DNA of 64,000 bases, from assembly GCA_022432975.1 (NCBI GenBank), contig CM039511.1, forward strand, positions 19,866,557 through 19,930,556, in the 5' to 3' direction. Positions 10,557 to 23,358 of this stretch are shown here, one piece after another; position 1 is the stretch's first letter; every line of letters begins with the position of its first letter. Below the pieces are notes generated by a model that ran no database searches, was not told the origin of the DNA, and saw nothing but the letters and a program-made list of their open reading frames with translations. Source of the stretch: Begonia masoniana. Lineage: Eukaryota; Streptophyta; Magnoliopsida; Cucurbitales; Begoniaceae. A program made the position numbers and the translations under genes.

Positions 10557-12680
10557 CATGAAAGTAACGGTGGATGTATATAAGACGAAAGTGAATAGTA
10601 ACCGGTGGATGTATATAAGACGAAAGTGAATAGTAACCGGTGGATGTATATAAGACGAAAGTGAACAGTAACGGTGGATGTATATAAGACGAAAGTGAAC
10701 AGTAACGGTGGATGTATATAAGACGAAAGTGAACAGTAACGGTGGATGTATATAAGACGAAAGTGAATAGTAACCGGTGGATGTATATAAGACGAAAGTG
10801 AACAGTAACGGTGGATGTATATAAGACGAAAGTGAACAGTAACGGTGGATGTATATAAGACGAAAGTGAACAGTAACGGTGGATGTATATAAGACGAAAG
10901 TGAACAGTAACGGTGGATGTATATAAGACGAAAGTGAACAGTAACCGGTGGATGTATATAAGACGAAAGTGAACAGTAACGGTGGATGTATATAAGACGA
11001 AAGTGAACAGTAACGGTGGATGTATATAAGACGAAAGTGAACAGTAACGGTGGATGTATATAAGACGAAAGTGAACAGTAACGGTGGATGTATATAAGAC
11101 GAAAGTGAATAGTAACCGGTGGATGTATATAAGACGAAAGTGAATAGTAACCGGTGGATGTATATAAGACGAAAGTGAACAGTAACGGTGGATGTATATA
11201 AGACGAAAGTGAACAGTAACGGTGGATGTATATAAGACGAAAGTGAACAGTAACGGTGGATGTATATAAGACGAAAGTGAACAGTAACGGTGGATGTATA
11301 TAAGACGAAAGTGAACAGTAACGGTGGATGTATATAAGACGAAAGTGAATAGTAACCGGTGGATGTATATAAGACGAAAGTGAACAGTAACGGTGGATGT
11401 ATATAAGACGAAAGTGAACAGTAACGGTGGATGTATATAAGACGAAAGTGAATAGTAACCGGTGGATGTATATAAGACGAAAGTGAACAGTAACGGTGGA
11501 TGTATATAAGACGAAAGTGAACAGTAACCGGTGGATGTATATAAGACGAAAGTGAACAGTAACCGGTGGATGTATATAAGACGAAAGTGAACAGTAACGG
11601 TGGATGTATATAAGACGAAAGTGAACAGTAACGGTGGATGTATATAAGACGAAAGTGAACAGTAACGGTGGATGTATATAAGACGAAAGTGAACAGTAAC
11701 GGTGGATGTATATAAGACGAAAGTGAATAGTAACCGGTGGATGTATATAAGACGAAAGTGAACAGTAACGGTGGATGTATATAAGACGAAAGTGAACAGT
11801 AACGGTGGATGTATATAAGACGAAAGTGAACAGTAACGGTGGATGTATATAAGACGAAAGTGAACAGTAACGGTGGATGTATATAAGACGAAAGTGAATA
11901 GTAACCGGTGGATGTATATAAGACGAAAGTGAACAGTAACGGTGGATGTATATAAGACGAAAGTGAACAGTAACGGTGGATGTATATAAGACGAAAGTGA
12001 ACAGTAACGGTGGATGTATATAAGACGAAAGTGAACAGTAACGGTGGATGTATATAAGACGAAAGTGAACAGTAACCGGTGGATGTATATAAGACGAAAG
12101 TGAATAGTAACCGGTGGATGTATATAAGACGAAAGTGAACAGTAACGGTGGATGTATATAAGACGAAAGTGAACAGTAACGGTGGATGTATATAAGACGA
12201 AAGTGAACAGTAACGGTGGATGTATATAAGACGAAAGTGAACAGTAACGGTGGATGTATATAAGACGAAAGTGAACAGTAACCGGTGGATATATATAAGA
12301 CGAAAGTGAATAGTAACCGGTGGATGTATGTAAGACGAAAGTGAACAGTAACCGGTGGATGTATGTAAGACGAAAGTGAATAGTAACCGGTGGATGTATA
12401 TAAGACGAAAGTGAACAGTAACCGGTGAATATATATAAGACGAAAGTGAACAGTAACCGGTGGATGTATATAAGATGAAAGTGAATAGTAACCGGTGGAT
12501 GTATATAAGACGAAGTGAACAGTAACGGTGGATGTATATAGACGAAAGTGAACAGTAACCGGTGGATGTATATAAGACGAAAATGAACAGTAACCGGTGG
12601 ATGTATATAAGACGAAAATGAACAGTAATCGGTGGATGTATATAAGACGAAAGTGAACAGTAACCGGTGGATGTAGAGTT
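10557..12680. repeat. Array of about 60 copies of a 34/35-bp repeat
   Basis: The unit begins GGTGGATGTATATAAGACG and continues through a GAAAGTGAACAGTAAC-like tail; units alternate between GTAACGG (34 bp) and GTAACCGG (35 bp) junctions. Copies are nearly identical in the centre and more diverged near the right end (12280-12680). Each unit carries TATATAAG on the plus strand, antisense to the LTR. All three minus frames stay open for over 700 codons, a by-product of a stop-free unit and not a gene. Confidence 0.92.
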
Positions 12681-13150
12681 TAAAGACAAAATTAACAACT
12701 TTTAACAGGAATTCATAAAACAAAAGTCGTGAAAACAGAAGGTATGAAAGCTTCAAACCTCAGAAAATGATTCAAAACCTGATTTTGGACATATCAGGGA
12801 AACATGACAGAATTTTAAGGAAACAGATTGCATGGATGGCTCTAAAATCAGAGATAATCCATGCACATCCTAAAGGAGAAAATATTCCAAACAATTCCAG
12901 AATACTTCAGAACATAAATTCAACTATCAAATACAGAGGTTTTAAATACATCAACAACAGAACCTATACATCACAAAATTCCCAGCAGAGTTTTTAAACA
13001 AAACACAGGACTATAACAGAGTTTTAAAACAAAACACCAGAATTCCAGAAGAGTTTACAGATATGAACTTTACTTTAAGGACTTAAACCTCGAGACAGAA
13101 AATTATGTCTGGCTGCAGCAACCACCCCGCGAGCTCGAACCACTAGCCAC

Positions 13151-13986
13151 CTATTCATCAGACTGAGGCACAAAGTCCTCATTTTCAGGTTCAGTACCTA
13201 CATCAGAGAGTTCACCTATGAGTCTAAAACTCAGTAAGAACATATATAAATGCAGTGATGCATATGCTATGCATGGACTTTCAGAAATACGGTGACAGTA
13301 CAGTACATTACATTTCAGTGGCAGAGGGGTATAAGTGGGGCTTATAGGGGAACTGGCAGGTGCACGATAGGCACATAACAGATTACAGAAACAGGAACAG
13401 AACAGAACAGACAGAGTTGTACAGTAGGCCAGTCTCCGTCCCACACTTAACCAATACATTTCAGTCAGGTTTTATCTTGCTTAGTTTCAAACCATGTACA
13501 AAAAACAGTTTTTGCATGAACTTTTGGAAAAATCGTGTATGCATAGACATTTACAGTGCTTACAATTTAAAGCAGCAGACAATAGGAGTAAACAGCAGAG
13601 AAGACGAGAAATACAGAAACTCAGAACAAAACTTTAACTTATCTACCCGAAACTTCCCGACAGAAATGAAAACCTAGTACCTTCGTGATGTAGGGCCTTA
13701 AGGGCCAACCTACGGTATGAACTTACCTGTTTGCTGTAGAGTTGATGTTCTTGATCGTCTCGGTAATGTACGAACCTGAAAATGCACGTTCGGAAAATAA
13801 ACAAGCTACAATTGCTAACTAATAACTTGTAGGATATGTTTCTAACTCCATTCAGGCTTCTAGAAATCGATCCAAAGTGTTTTCATCCAAAAACAGTGAG
13901 TTTTTATCCAAAACACCTTAACCCTAAACTCCAACAAAACTCACTTTTAACATGTCCATACTTGTCAACTAGGTTAGATGATTACC
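13151..13986 (-). promoter_or_regulatory. LTR splice cassette in LTR-1
   Basis: Element-sense order: exon 1 ends at 13986 (AAAAG|GTAAT); internal exon 13775-13727 (49 nt, TTTTCAG|G to CAAACAG|GTAAGTT); hairpin TGAGT/ACTCA at 13219-13233; acceptor TGATGTAG|G, with the next exon starting at 13197 and an open stretch VGTEPENEDFVPQSDE ending at a TAG at 13151. Splicing is predicted from consensus sites, not observed. Confidence 0.6.
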
Positions 13987-14112
13987 TTTTGCTGAAGAAA
14001 ACAGAAGTAAGTAGGAGAAACAAAGTTTTGGAGACTTGGCACCGTCGCTTGGAAGAGAGAAAACAGAGAAGGCAGAAAGATGTTTCACGATGGAGTGAAA
14101 AGAAGGAAGGAA

Positions 14113-14133
14113 GGGGGGGGGGGGGGGGGGGGG
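14113..14133. repeat. Poly-G run (21 G)
   Basis: A 21-base G homopolymer inside the purine-rich exon-1 region of LTR-1. Length is likely variable and may include sequencing error. Confidence 0.9.
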
Positions 14134-14444
14134 AAGAGAGAAGGCATGGCTTTTGCAACAAGTCAGCCATGTGTCAATCATCCATTGGCTTTCTCCCACA
14201 ACCCTAATCTTTACCTAAATAGCCCCTCCTTTGATTTCTAACCAAATAGTTTTGTTTTGGTTGAACATAATTTGGTTTTCCAATTAAGTTGTGACTAAAA
14301 TTCTTCGATCCGTTTTCTCCAAAAATCCCCTCTTCTGTAAGGTATTATAAAACTTCAAATAAAATACGCATTTTATTAATGGCCAATAAATTCTATTTCA
14401 ACAGTTTAAGGAATAATTACATGGCAAAAATGCCGGGTGTTACA

Positions 14445-15951
14445 CATTTCTTGATATTTTTAAGCTTTTTATGTACTACAAATTAATGTTCTGCAATTGA
14501 TTATCTCACTTTTCATCTTGTTCTTCTAATTTTTGTAAATTTACATTTAATTTCCACAATATCAACAAGTAGATAAATTTATTAATATTCTTAATAAAAT
14601 AAAAACAAAATTTAAAAAATATTGGCATGAAATTCCTCTTATTTTGTGCTACACATGTGTCATGGGTCCTAGATATAAAGTAAAATGAGTGTGTTTTACG
14701 TTTAAGAAAATTTCTACTACTTTACCCCTTTAATTTCTAGTAATCAAGTAAAAAATGAAATTTCTAATTTATATTCTTTTTATGAAATTACTCCTGCACA
14801 TAGAAAGTTATGCTAATCGTTGTAGTAGCGGTGCAATCGTAACTCCATAATTTAATTGATGATATATAGAGTGAATTAGATACTAAAAGTTATTCTACTT
14901 CTTTGTGATATGAGTTTGATATTTATTTTGAAACTCGTTATCAATTTTCTCGATAATAGAATTTTTATATTTTAAACTAGTTGAAAAAGTACTATACTAT
15001 AAAATCTTTTTTTTTTTGATGGCACGTGATATCTAACACATTCGGTCTCTACTATAGAATCAGAGTCTACTTTTAGTACAGGTGAATATGTGTCCAATGA
15101 ATTAAGAGAACGGTTTGCACTAGAGCTCGTGGAGGCACTTCTTTGCATTAAAAATTAGAAAGACGTTGTTACAGAGATCAACAAAATAAGGATGAAATAC
15201 TTGAATAATTTAAAATTTTTAATGCTGAAGTCTAGAACTTCTTCTTTTTTTTACTTCGTATTGTATTTTAAAGTAATTTTCAAACTTATAATTTTTTTGA
15301 CATGTTATAAATGATTGAAAATTAAATAGATGTCAACCAGTTAAGATGTATCTAATTGTTAGTGATGCAATTGTCAAATATTTGTATGATATATTTTTTT
15401 ATTGAACCGTCTCAAATAATGTTTTTCTTAAATATATGTCATTTTATATATTAATAAAATAATTTTGTTGAGTAAACAAATAACTATTATATTTTTGACA
15501 TTATAACTATAAATAATTATTATGATTTTAATAACATAATTTTTAAAAATATGTATTATTGATAATTCGATATAAATTGAAAATATTTATATATGTTCGG
15601 CTCGTTAGGCTTGCCTCGTTAAGACTCATTAGGCTTGTTTAGGCAGCTGGGCTCGTTTAACTCATGGCTCGAGTTGGCTTCAGTTGAAATCATTTTTTTA
15701 ACGAACTCGTAAGGCTCTGCTCATTGGGCTCGCTGAGCTCATTTGATTATGTTTGTTTAATTTGTTAGTCTCAGTGACTCAAACTTTTTCAACTTTTGCC
15801 GGCTCATTTGTCACCTTAAAGTACATAATGATTGAGAGTTGTATGACAATAAAAAAGAATTTTAGATTTTAAATAAAAATAATTAGTATATATTGAGGGA
15901 GAGCATGTTAACTTATCTATTTGCTCTAATACGTTCTGCTATGATACATTC
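14445..15951. other. AT-rich spacer with a GGCTCGTT-rich patch
   Basis: No gene seen. About 15598-15745 is markedly more GC-rich and repeats GGCTCGTTAGGCTTG-like words and AGCTC/GAGCT palindromes, resembling internal parts of small non-autonomous DNA transposons, but I could not find terminal repeats or a target duplication. A short homopurine/T-rich region at 15007-15018 is simple sequence. Confidence 0.4.
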
Positions 15952-16354
15952 TATGACAGCCCCTGACCCGATCGGGGTCCGAGGAGCCATCACTCCGGGA
16001 CATTCAGACGGGGACTATTTTTTTTTTAATAAACGGAGTGAACTTTTAAAAAAAAGCCCTACCCTTAAAACTTTACAGAGAGAGAGAAAACGGTCTCTGG
16101 ATTTAAAAGCAGAACAGGAAAACAGTTAAACCAGACTGTATAATGAATTACAGAAGGAAATCAAAATACTTGGAACATTTACGTAAAAGACTGGATGGAC
16201 GATGGGCATGCAGAGGAAACGTGATAAAATACATGCAGTGAAAAATAAATGAAGAATATAGACTAAAAGGCATACTGGGAGAAAGCTACAGTGAATGACA
16301 GAATCGGGTAATATAGGGCGGAAGACGTAAATAAAACGGGGCGGAAGAAGTAGG

Positions 16355-16435
16355 CAGATGACGTCAGGCGGAAGATGTGGGTGGATGACGTCAGGCGGAA
16401 GATGTGGGCAGATGACGTCAGGCGGAAGATGTGAA
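16355..16435. repeat. Three 27-bp repeats each with TGACGTCA
   Basis: Three consecutive units of the form ATGACGTCAGGCGGAAGATG. Each has the palindromic bZIP/CRE-type octamer TGACGTCA. They lie in the part of LTR-2 next to its 3' end. Confidence 0.8.
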
Positions 16436-17128
16436 TAAACTGGGCGGGAATGAACTATTCACCGGTAGAAGTGAACTAGAGACAGAAATGAACTGTTCAC
16501 TGGTGGAAGTGAACTACAGGCAGAAGTGAACTATACTATTCACCGGTAGAAGTGATTTTAAAGGGCAGCGGGCAGCGGGCAGCGGTGGATGTGATTTTAA
16601 AGGCAAAATGGACAGCTGTTTTTGAAGGGCAGCGTGGACGACTAACACTTAGCCAAATACTGGAAAACTTGAAAGGCAAAAACTGAAGGCAGAATGGACG
16701 ACTATTTTACAGGGAGACATTTAAAACAGAAAGCATGAAGACTTCAAAACCCCAAAACCCGACTCCAAAAACACAGTTTTAAAACATGCTTGGAAACACG
16801 ACAGAAGTTCAAAAATCTAACTGCATGGATCGATTTAAAATTTGAAACAATCTATGCATAACCTAAAATGAGAGATTCCAAGCAGTTCCAGAATAATTCA
16901 AAACATGTATATACAACTGTTAATTATAGAGGTTTAAAAACTTAAACACCAAAACTTATACGTTATAAAAACCCCAACAGAATTCCCAACAGAGTTTTAA
17001 AACAAAAACACAGAACCCCAACAGGGTTTTCAGACAATAAACTTTACTTTGAAAACTTCCTTCCCTCGGGTCAAAAACATGTCTGGCTGCCACAACCAGT
17101 CCCCCCAAAAGCTCGAGCCACCAGCCAC

Positions 17129-17750
17129 CTATTCGTCGGACTGAGGCACAAAGTCTTCATCCACGGGATCCGTACCTACATCAGAGAGTTCAACTATGAG
17201 CTTAAAGCTCAGTAAGAACATATAAAAATGCAGTGATGCATATGCTATGCATGAACTTTCAGAATATGGTGACAGTACAGTACATTACGTTTCACTGGAA
17301 GAGGGGTATAAGTGGGGCTTATAGGAGAACAGGCATGACAAAAGTGCAGTATCAGGCACTAGCAGAGAAACGGTACAGAAATACATAATAGAACACCAGT
17401 CTCCGTCCCACACTTAACCAATACATTACATTCATATTTTTATCTTTCTTAACTTCAAACCGTGTACAGAAAATATTTTTGCATGAACTTTCGGGAAAAT
17501 CGTGTATGCATGGACGTTTACAGTGTTTAAAATTAGAACAGCAGGCAACAGAAATAACACAACAGAACCTAAAGAGAAAAACAGACGACTCGGAATATAA
17601 CTCCAACTTATCTACCCAAAACCTCCCGACATAAGTAAAATCCTGGAGTCTCCGTGATGTAGGGCCTTAAGGGCCAATCTACGGGTATGAACTTACCTGT
17701 TTGCTGCGGGGTTGAGGGTCTTGAACGTGTTGCCTCGGTGATGCACGAAC
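17129..17750 (-). promoter_or_regulatory. LTR splice cassette in LTR-2
   Basis: Internal exon 17750-17697 (54 nt, TGTATAG|G to CAAACAG|GTAAGTT); hairpin TGAGC/GCTCA at 17197-17211; acceptor GATGTAG|G with the downstream exon at 17175; open stretch VGTDPVDEDFVPQSDE ending at 17129. The exon-1 donor (GAAG|GTAAT) is across the GYP-1 insertion at 32680. Compared with LTR-1 the hairpin's last pair changes from T-A to C-G. Confidence 0.6.
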
Positions 17751-18399
17751 CTATACATGCATGTAAAGAAAATATACAAAGCTGCAAATGCTAACTAACA
17801 ACTTGGTAGGGCATGCTTCAACTCCTTTCAAACCTTTAGAAAACGAAACAACGTGTTTTCATCCAAAAATAGTGAGTTTTCTCTATAATACCTTAACCCT
17901 AACTTGAACAAAACTCACATTTTTAACTTGTCCAAACTTGTGACGGCCCGAGACCCGATTCCGACTGGAATCTGAGAGCCAAGCCATCACTCCGGGACAT
18001 AACAGAAAAACACAGACTATATATAAATTTTAAACTTTTAGAACGTTACGGGGAGAAGAAACCTTCTCTGGAAATGGGACTGGATGACATATGTATAAAA
18101 CTGGATGACAATTGCGGTTCAAAGAACAGAAGACAGAGGACTTTTATAAATCGAACCTTTAAAACTTCTCAAAGAGAGAAGACTTTCTCTGGATTTTAAA
18201 AAGAACTGGGAGCTAATTTATAATCGGATCACAGAAGTGAATAACAGAAGAGACTGGGAAGAACAGGGAACAGAAAAGGGATGATGAAAATAAATAAACA
18301 GAATAAACAGGAATAAAGGCGGGAAAACATAGGCAGAAGACTGGAGGAAGAAGTGGATTTTTAAACAGATGTGAATAAACAAAGGCAGCGATGGATATG

Positions 18400-18960
18400 A
18401 ATTTTAAAAGCAACGGTGGATGTGAATACGACAAAAATGAACAGTGGCAGCGGTGGATGTGAATAAACAAAGGCAGCGATGGATATGAATTTTAAAAGCA
18501 GCGGTGGATGTGAATACGACAAAAATGAACAGTGGCAGTGGTGGATGTGAATACGACAAAAATGAACAGTGGCAGCTGTGGATGTGAATAAACAAAGGCA
18601 GCGGTGGATGTGAATTTTAAAAGCACTGGTGGATGTGAATACGACAAAAATGAACAGTGGTAGCGGTGGATGTGAATACGACAAAAATGAACAGTGACAG
18701 CGGTGGATGTGAATACGAAAAAATAGGTGACGTCAGGCAGATGATGTAAATTTTTAAGGCAACGGGGTACGCAGGCAGAAGTGCACTGTTTACCGGTGGA
18801 TGTGAATACGACAAAAATGAACAGTGACAGCGGTGGATGTGAATACGAAAAAATAGGTGACGTCAGGCGGATGATGTAAATTTTTAAGGCAACGGGGTAC
18901 GCAGGCAGAAGTGCACTGTTTACCGGTAGATGTGAATAAGACATAACAGATGACGTCGGG
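18400..18960. repeat. Short set of 37-bp-type repeats in GYP-1 3' LTR
   Basis: About ten irregular units built from GGTGGATGTGAATACGAC, spacers such as AATAAACAAAGGCAGCG, and two TGACGTCA sites (about 18728 and 18858). This is the unexpanded counterpart of the array at 27986-29485. Confidence 0.8.
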
Positions 18961-19630
18961 CGGAAGATGAAATTGTAGAGACAGCGGTGGATGCAGTTTT
19001 AAACGGGCAGCGGGCAGCGGTGGATATGATTTTACAAGTAGCAGTGGACGTGATTTTTAGAACGGGCAGTTGTAGAAGTGAATTTAAAGCAGTGGTGGAT
19101 AAGGATAAACTGGGCGGGCGATGTAGTTTTAAAGGCAGAAATTGACAACTTTTGACAGGATTACATAAAAATAGAAATCGTAAAAACAGAAAGTGTGAAA
19201 ACTTCACACTTCTGAAAAATGATTCACAACATGATTCTTGGGCATATCAAGAAAACACGACAGAATTCTAAGGAAACAGATTGCATGGATAACTCTAAAA
19301 TTTGAGACCATCCATGCACAACCTAAAAGAGAAAATATTCCAAACAAATTCCAGAATACTTTAGAACATAAATTCAACTGTCAAATACAGCGGTTTTAAA
19401 ACTTAAACATCAGAACTTATACATTGTTTTAAGATCTGGAAGACTGTATAGAACTCGATATACATTTTCAAAACTTCACCAGACAGGGGTTTTCAAACAT
19501 CAACGCACATCCTATACACCAGTTTCAAATTTCAAAAGTTATACAGGACTTGACATAATTTTAAAATACCCTCACAGAAACAGAATGTGTCTGGCTGCAG
19601 CAACCAACCCCCATGAGCTCGATCCGCCAA

Positions 19631-20458
19631 CTACATCAAATCATCATCTTGAGGCACAAAGTCCTCATCCACGGTTTCAGTACCTACATCAGAGAGCTCA
19701 CCTATGAGTCTAAAACTCAGTAAGAACATATAAATGCAGTGATGCATATGCTATGCATGAACTTTTCAGAATACAGTGACATTACAGAACATTGTTTTTA
19801 TCTGTCAGAGGGATATAAGTGGGGCTTATAGGGGAACTGGCAAGTGCACGACAGGCACATAACAGATTTACAGAACAGAACAGACAAAGCTGTACAAAAC
19901 AGTAGGCCAGTCCCCGTCCCGCACTTAACCAATACATTACAGTCAGATTTTATCTTTCTTAACTTCAAAACCGTGCACAGAAAACTTTTGCATGTCTTTC
20001 GGGAAATCGTGTATGCATGAGCATTTACGGTGCTTAAACGTAAAACGACAGACAACAGAAATATTACAGCAGAACGTAAGGTGTGACACAGATAACTCAG
20101 AACTTAACTCTAACTTTCTCTACCCGAAACCACCCGACATACGTAGTACCTAGTATCTCCGTGATGCAGGGACTTAAGGGCCAACCTACGGATATGAACT
20201 TACCTGTTTGCTGTAGAGTTGATGTTCTTGGTCGTCTCGGTTATGCACGGACCTGTACATACAGAGAATAAACAAGTTGCAAATTTTAACAAATAACTTG
20301 TAGGATATGCTCCTAACTCCATTCAGGCTTTTAGAAAATAAACTAACATGTTTTCATGCAATAACAGCGAGTTTTCTCCAAAATATCACAAACCCTAAAC
20401 TTCAACAAAATTGTCATTTTAACCTGTCCAGACACGTTAGCATAAGCAGATGCTTACC
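19631..20458 (-). promoter_or_regulatory. LTR splice cassette in GYP-1 3' LTR
   Basis: Exon-1 donor AAG|GTAAG at 20458; internal exon 20252-20204 (49 nt, TGTACAG|G to CAAACAG|GTAAGTT); hairpin TGAGT/ACTCA at 19705-19719; acceptor GATGTAG|G with the exon from 19683; open stretch VGTETVDEDFVPQDDDLM ending at 19631. The second intron is 520 nt. Confidence 0.6.
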
Positions 20459-20861
20459 TTAGGCAGAAATAGAAGAAAATCAAGGAAGATCGAATGTGCT
20501 TCGATGAGTGATTTTTGTCTAGAAGAGAGGAAACAGAGAGGAAGGGATGAGGTAAAGGTTCACGTAGAAGAGAGGAGAATAGGTAGGTTTCTCAGCAAGT
20601 TATGGACATTTGGCAACCATCTATTGGCTCCCTCCCACCACCCTTAATTTGTAACGACCCCAGTAGGGTCGAAACTAAACCATGACTCTTTTAGAATTGA
20701 CCATATATCCTTACCTTCCTTTGTTCTTCCTTTTTTTTTCTTAAATCATAACTTAGTTCAAGACATCACACGTGATTCATTAGGCATCGCCCAGCAACGA
20801 AATACATTACATATCTGCCAGCGGACACGGGCGTTTCACGCGTCTAATTAAAACATCGCTC

Positions 20862-21165
20862 GGTCACTAAACGATAAAACATTACTTATATCATCCGGTA
20901 AAGAAAACACCTACATCGTCCGATCACTAAACGACAAAACATTACTTATATCATCTGGTAAAGAAAACACCTACATCGCCCGGTCACTAAACGACAAGAC
21001 ATTACTTATATCATCCGGTAAAGAAAACACCTACATCGCCCAGTCACTAAACGACAAAACATTACTTATATCATCCGGTAAAGAAAACACCTACATCGCC
21101 CGGTCACTAAACGATAAAACGTTACTTATATCATCCGGTAAGGAAAACGCCTACATCGCCCAGTA
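20862..21165. repeat. Five 60-bp tandem repeats in LTR-3
   Basis: Exact 60-bp spacing. Each unit contains CATCG-CCGGTCACTAAACG, ACATTACTTATATCATC and CGGTAAAGAAAACAC. Copies differ by a few substitutions. Confidence 0.9.
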
Positions 21166-21709
21166 GACACGGGCATCATCCGGTGGACATGTGCAATACA
21201 CGTGACTCACTTACCTCATCCGACAGGAGACTTCATCCGGTGAACAAACGACTAAATACTCTACTTACATCATCCGGTGAGTAAACACTCAACATCATCC
21301 GATGACGTCAGCCGGAAGACTCAATCGTTCAACTTCTATCATTCGACTCCTATCACTCAGCAGTAAAACATGATAATCTTCAAGCAACTTCAACCAACAG
21401 AAAGATACCCGACTCTCATAGATTTCAACTTGATAGGCATAAACTTTAAACAAATAAAAATCATAGACTCATTCGAGATATGTGAAGCGAAAGACTTAAT
21501 TAAGCAGATCATTCTATAAACTTAAATCATTCCTCGAACTCATAGATCAAATAGACAAATCCCAACATCCCAATGTTGTAAAAAGAAATCTCATCCTACT
21601 CAGACTTCAGTCTTTCATAAACCTTACTGACATAATGTGAGCATAACCGCGGGTAAATATCGTCTGCCAGCCACAAATCTCCACCCTGAGTACCTTCCAA
21701 CAACCGAGC

Positions 21710-22767
21710 TTAAACATCCTCATTAACTTTGAGATCCTCATCTGAAAACTCGTCACCTACATCATGAGGTTTAAACTATAAGCCTAATGCTTAGTAAGGA
21801 ATGCAAACTAACATGTATTCATGAATGTACAGGTTAGAAAAACATGTTCTTGATCATTTATCATTCTTGTTTCTGTTCATCGTTTTCATCATATGGATTA
21901 AGGGAGGATTTGTGCCGTAAAAGGGGGGTTGACAGTGATTTTGATCATATTCCCTTTTGGATCGTTTTCATGGTCCCTCTTTGGACTGTGGCATACGTCA
22001 ACCCGCCCCCAACCCTCACTTAATCATGTTGTATAGGATCGTTTTCATACTAATTCTCATATCTTGTTCATGGGGAAAACATGCTCATAAATCATTTTCA
22101 TATGCTTGAGGAGTAAATCATGATGCATGACATAAATGTTCTTAAATCATCAGACTATGGAATCTATCATGCTAGACAGTTGACTTCATAGACTCTAACA
22201 GAACATCACATAACATAGTTCTCAAACATCTGGGAATCATCCAAGTACAAACCATCTTACTAACTTAAAACAAACATTAACATAAGTAACAGACAATAGC
22301 TTAAATAACTCCTAATCATTGTATCAGTTTCTACCTAGCATCCTTATGATGTAGGGCCCTAATGGCCGGGAATCCTACACATTCACTTACCTGGTTTCCT
22401 TAGCAACTTGAGCTCCTTTTCTTCGGACTTCTTCACCTAAAACATTACATTGTAGTAGTTAAAATAAAATTCCTAATAGTCCTAATCACAAATCATCCTA
22501 GAATCTAATAACTAAAGTCATTCCCGAATCCCTTAGTCTAGTTCTCTGTGTGCATTCTGAAATCCAAAACCAAAATAGCTGGGTTCAACTAACGATTAAT
22601 CAAGGTCGGTTATATTAAATTTCCAGAATCGATTCAGAAATGCCATTACCAAACACCGATAAAAATGTTCCTATTATCCGGCCATTGAAGAATCTTGAAA
22701 CATTGGGTTCTAGTTAAAAACAGAGTTCCAAACAACTACACGGCAACTACATTGACTAAATCTTACC
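21710..22767 (-). promoter_or_regulatory. LTR splice cassette in LTR-3
   Basis: Exon-1 donor CGAG|GTAAG at 22767; internal exon 22436-22391 (46 nt, TTTTAG|G to AACCAG|GTAAGT); hairpin TAAGC/GCTTA at 21779-21793; acceptor GATGTAG|G with the exon from 21756; open stretch VGDEFSDEDLKVNEDV ending at 21710. The stem differs at two pairs from LTR-1 yet still pairs fully. Confidence 0.6.
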
Positions 22768-23318
22768 TCGAATGTAGGTTATCGGAGTGGAGGCTGGAGA
22801 AATCGATCGCCAAAGAGGGAATCGCCGGCAGAGAAAAAAAAGCTCTAGAAGCACGGGAATCGCGCAGAGAGAATGTTGGCTACAGTGGCGTTTAAGCGAG
22901 GTTTAAGGTTTTCATTTTCTATTTATATTAATAAGATCCTTCCTAATTACCATTTTGCCACCCCAAAATTAGAAACCAAATAAACCTAGGCATTAAAATT
23001 AAATTCAAGTATTAATAATAGAGGTGACAGTTAATTCCGTTAAAAAAATCACCTGGCAGAGATTGTCGGGTGTTACATAATTGGTTTACCTAATTTGCCC
23101 TCCCATTGGTTTTTAACCAAGGTGTTCTGTTTTGGTTGATTTTTAGTTTGGTTTTCCAATAGAATTATTAGCTAAATTCACCGATCCGTTTTCTCTAGAC
23201 ATCCACTTGGGGTATTACAAAACTCCAATGAAATACGCACTTCATTAATGGCCAATACATGTATATCCCATTTAATTGTTCAAGGAATAATTACATGGCT
23301 AAAATGTCGAGTGTTACA

Positions 23319-23331
23319 TTCCACCCACCTT
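23319..23331 (-). other. Polypurine tract of GYP-1
   Basis: The minus strand reads AAGGTGGGTGGAA immediately before the 3' LTR, as expected for plus-strand priming. Confidence 0.75.
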
Positions 23332-23358
23332 AACAAAAATTTTATCTCCAAAATTTGC

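Larger units (their letters stand above)
10382..14444 (-). mobile_element. Solo LTR-1, Tekay-type, 4.06 kb
   Basis: It runs from TGTGACAGACCCCGACCCGG to GCCGGGTGTTACA, and both sides are flanked by CATTT (10377-10381 and 14445-14449). There is no internal region, so it is a solo LTR left by LTR-LTR recombination. The terminal sequence and shared internal blocks match the LTRs of the coding chromoviruses here, which places it in the same broad group, minus-oriented. Its unusual length is due to the tandem array at 10557-12680. The end next to the lost primer site carries an 8-bp-stem hairpin (CCCCGACC/GGTCGGGG). Confidence 0.85.
20650..23077 (-). mobile_element. Solo LTR-3, Tekay-type, inside GYP-1 LTR
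   Basis: It runs from TGTAACGACCCCAGTAGGGT to TCGGGTGTTACA, flanked by TAATT on both sides (20645-20649 and 23078-23082). The GYP-1 5' LTR reads straight through the corresponding site (about 32410). 2428 bp, minus-oriented. Its terminal hairpin stem is CGACCC/GGGTCG. It inserted 236 bp from the U3 end of the host LTR. Confidence 0.88.
17939..23318 (-). repeat. 3' LTR of GYP-1 (about 2.95 kb without insert)
   Basis: It begins TGTGACGGCCCGAGACCCG and ends GAGTGTTACA. Own sequence is 17939-20649 plus 23083-23318. It matches the 5' LTR at 29817-32651 block by block, including CGGTGGATGTGAATACGAC-type repeats at 18400-18900. Confidence 0.85.

Noticed and set aside
10480..12756. Open frames of 758 and 718 codons on the minus strand
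   Set aside because: They are translations of the stop-free 34/35-bp tandem repeat in several frames at once; no domain, no start context, pure repeat.
13197..13727. Single protein encoded by the internal exon plus the acidic exon of the LTR cassette
   Set aside because: The joined frame is open in LTR-1, LTR-2, LTR-3, LTR-5 and GYP-2 but has stops in GYP-1, LTR-4 and GYP-3, and internal-exon length is not conserved modulo 3; about what chance gives for 16 codons.
15598..15745. GGCTCGTT-rich patch as a complete small DNA transposon
   Set aside because: Composition fits, but no terminal inverted repeat or target duplication could be located.
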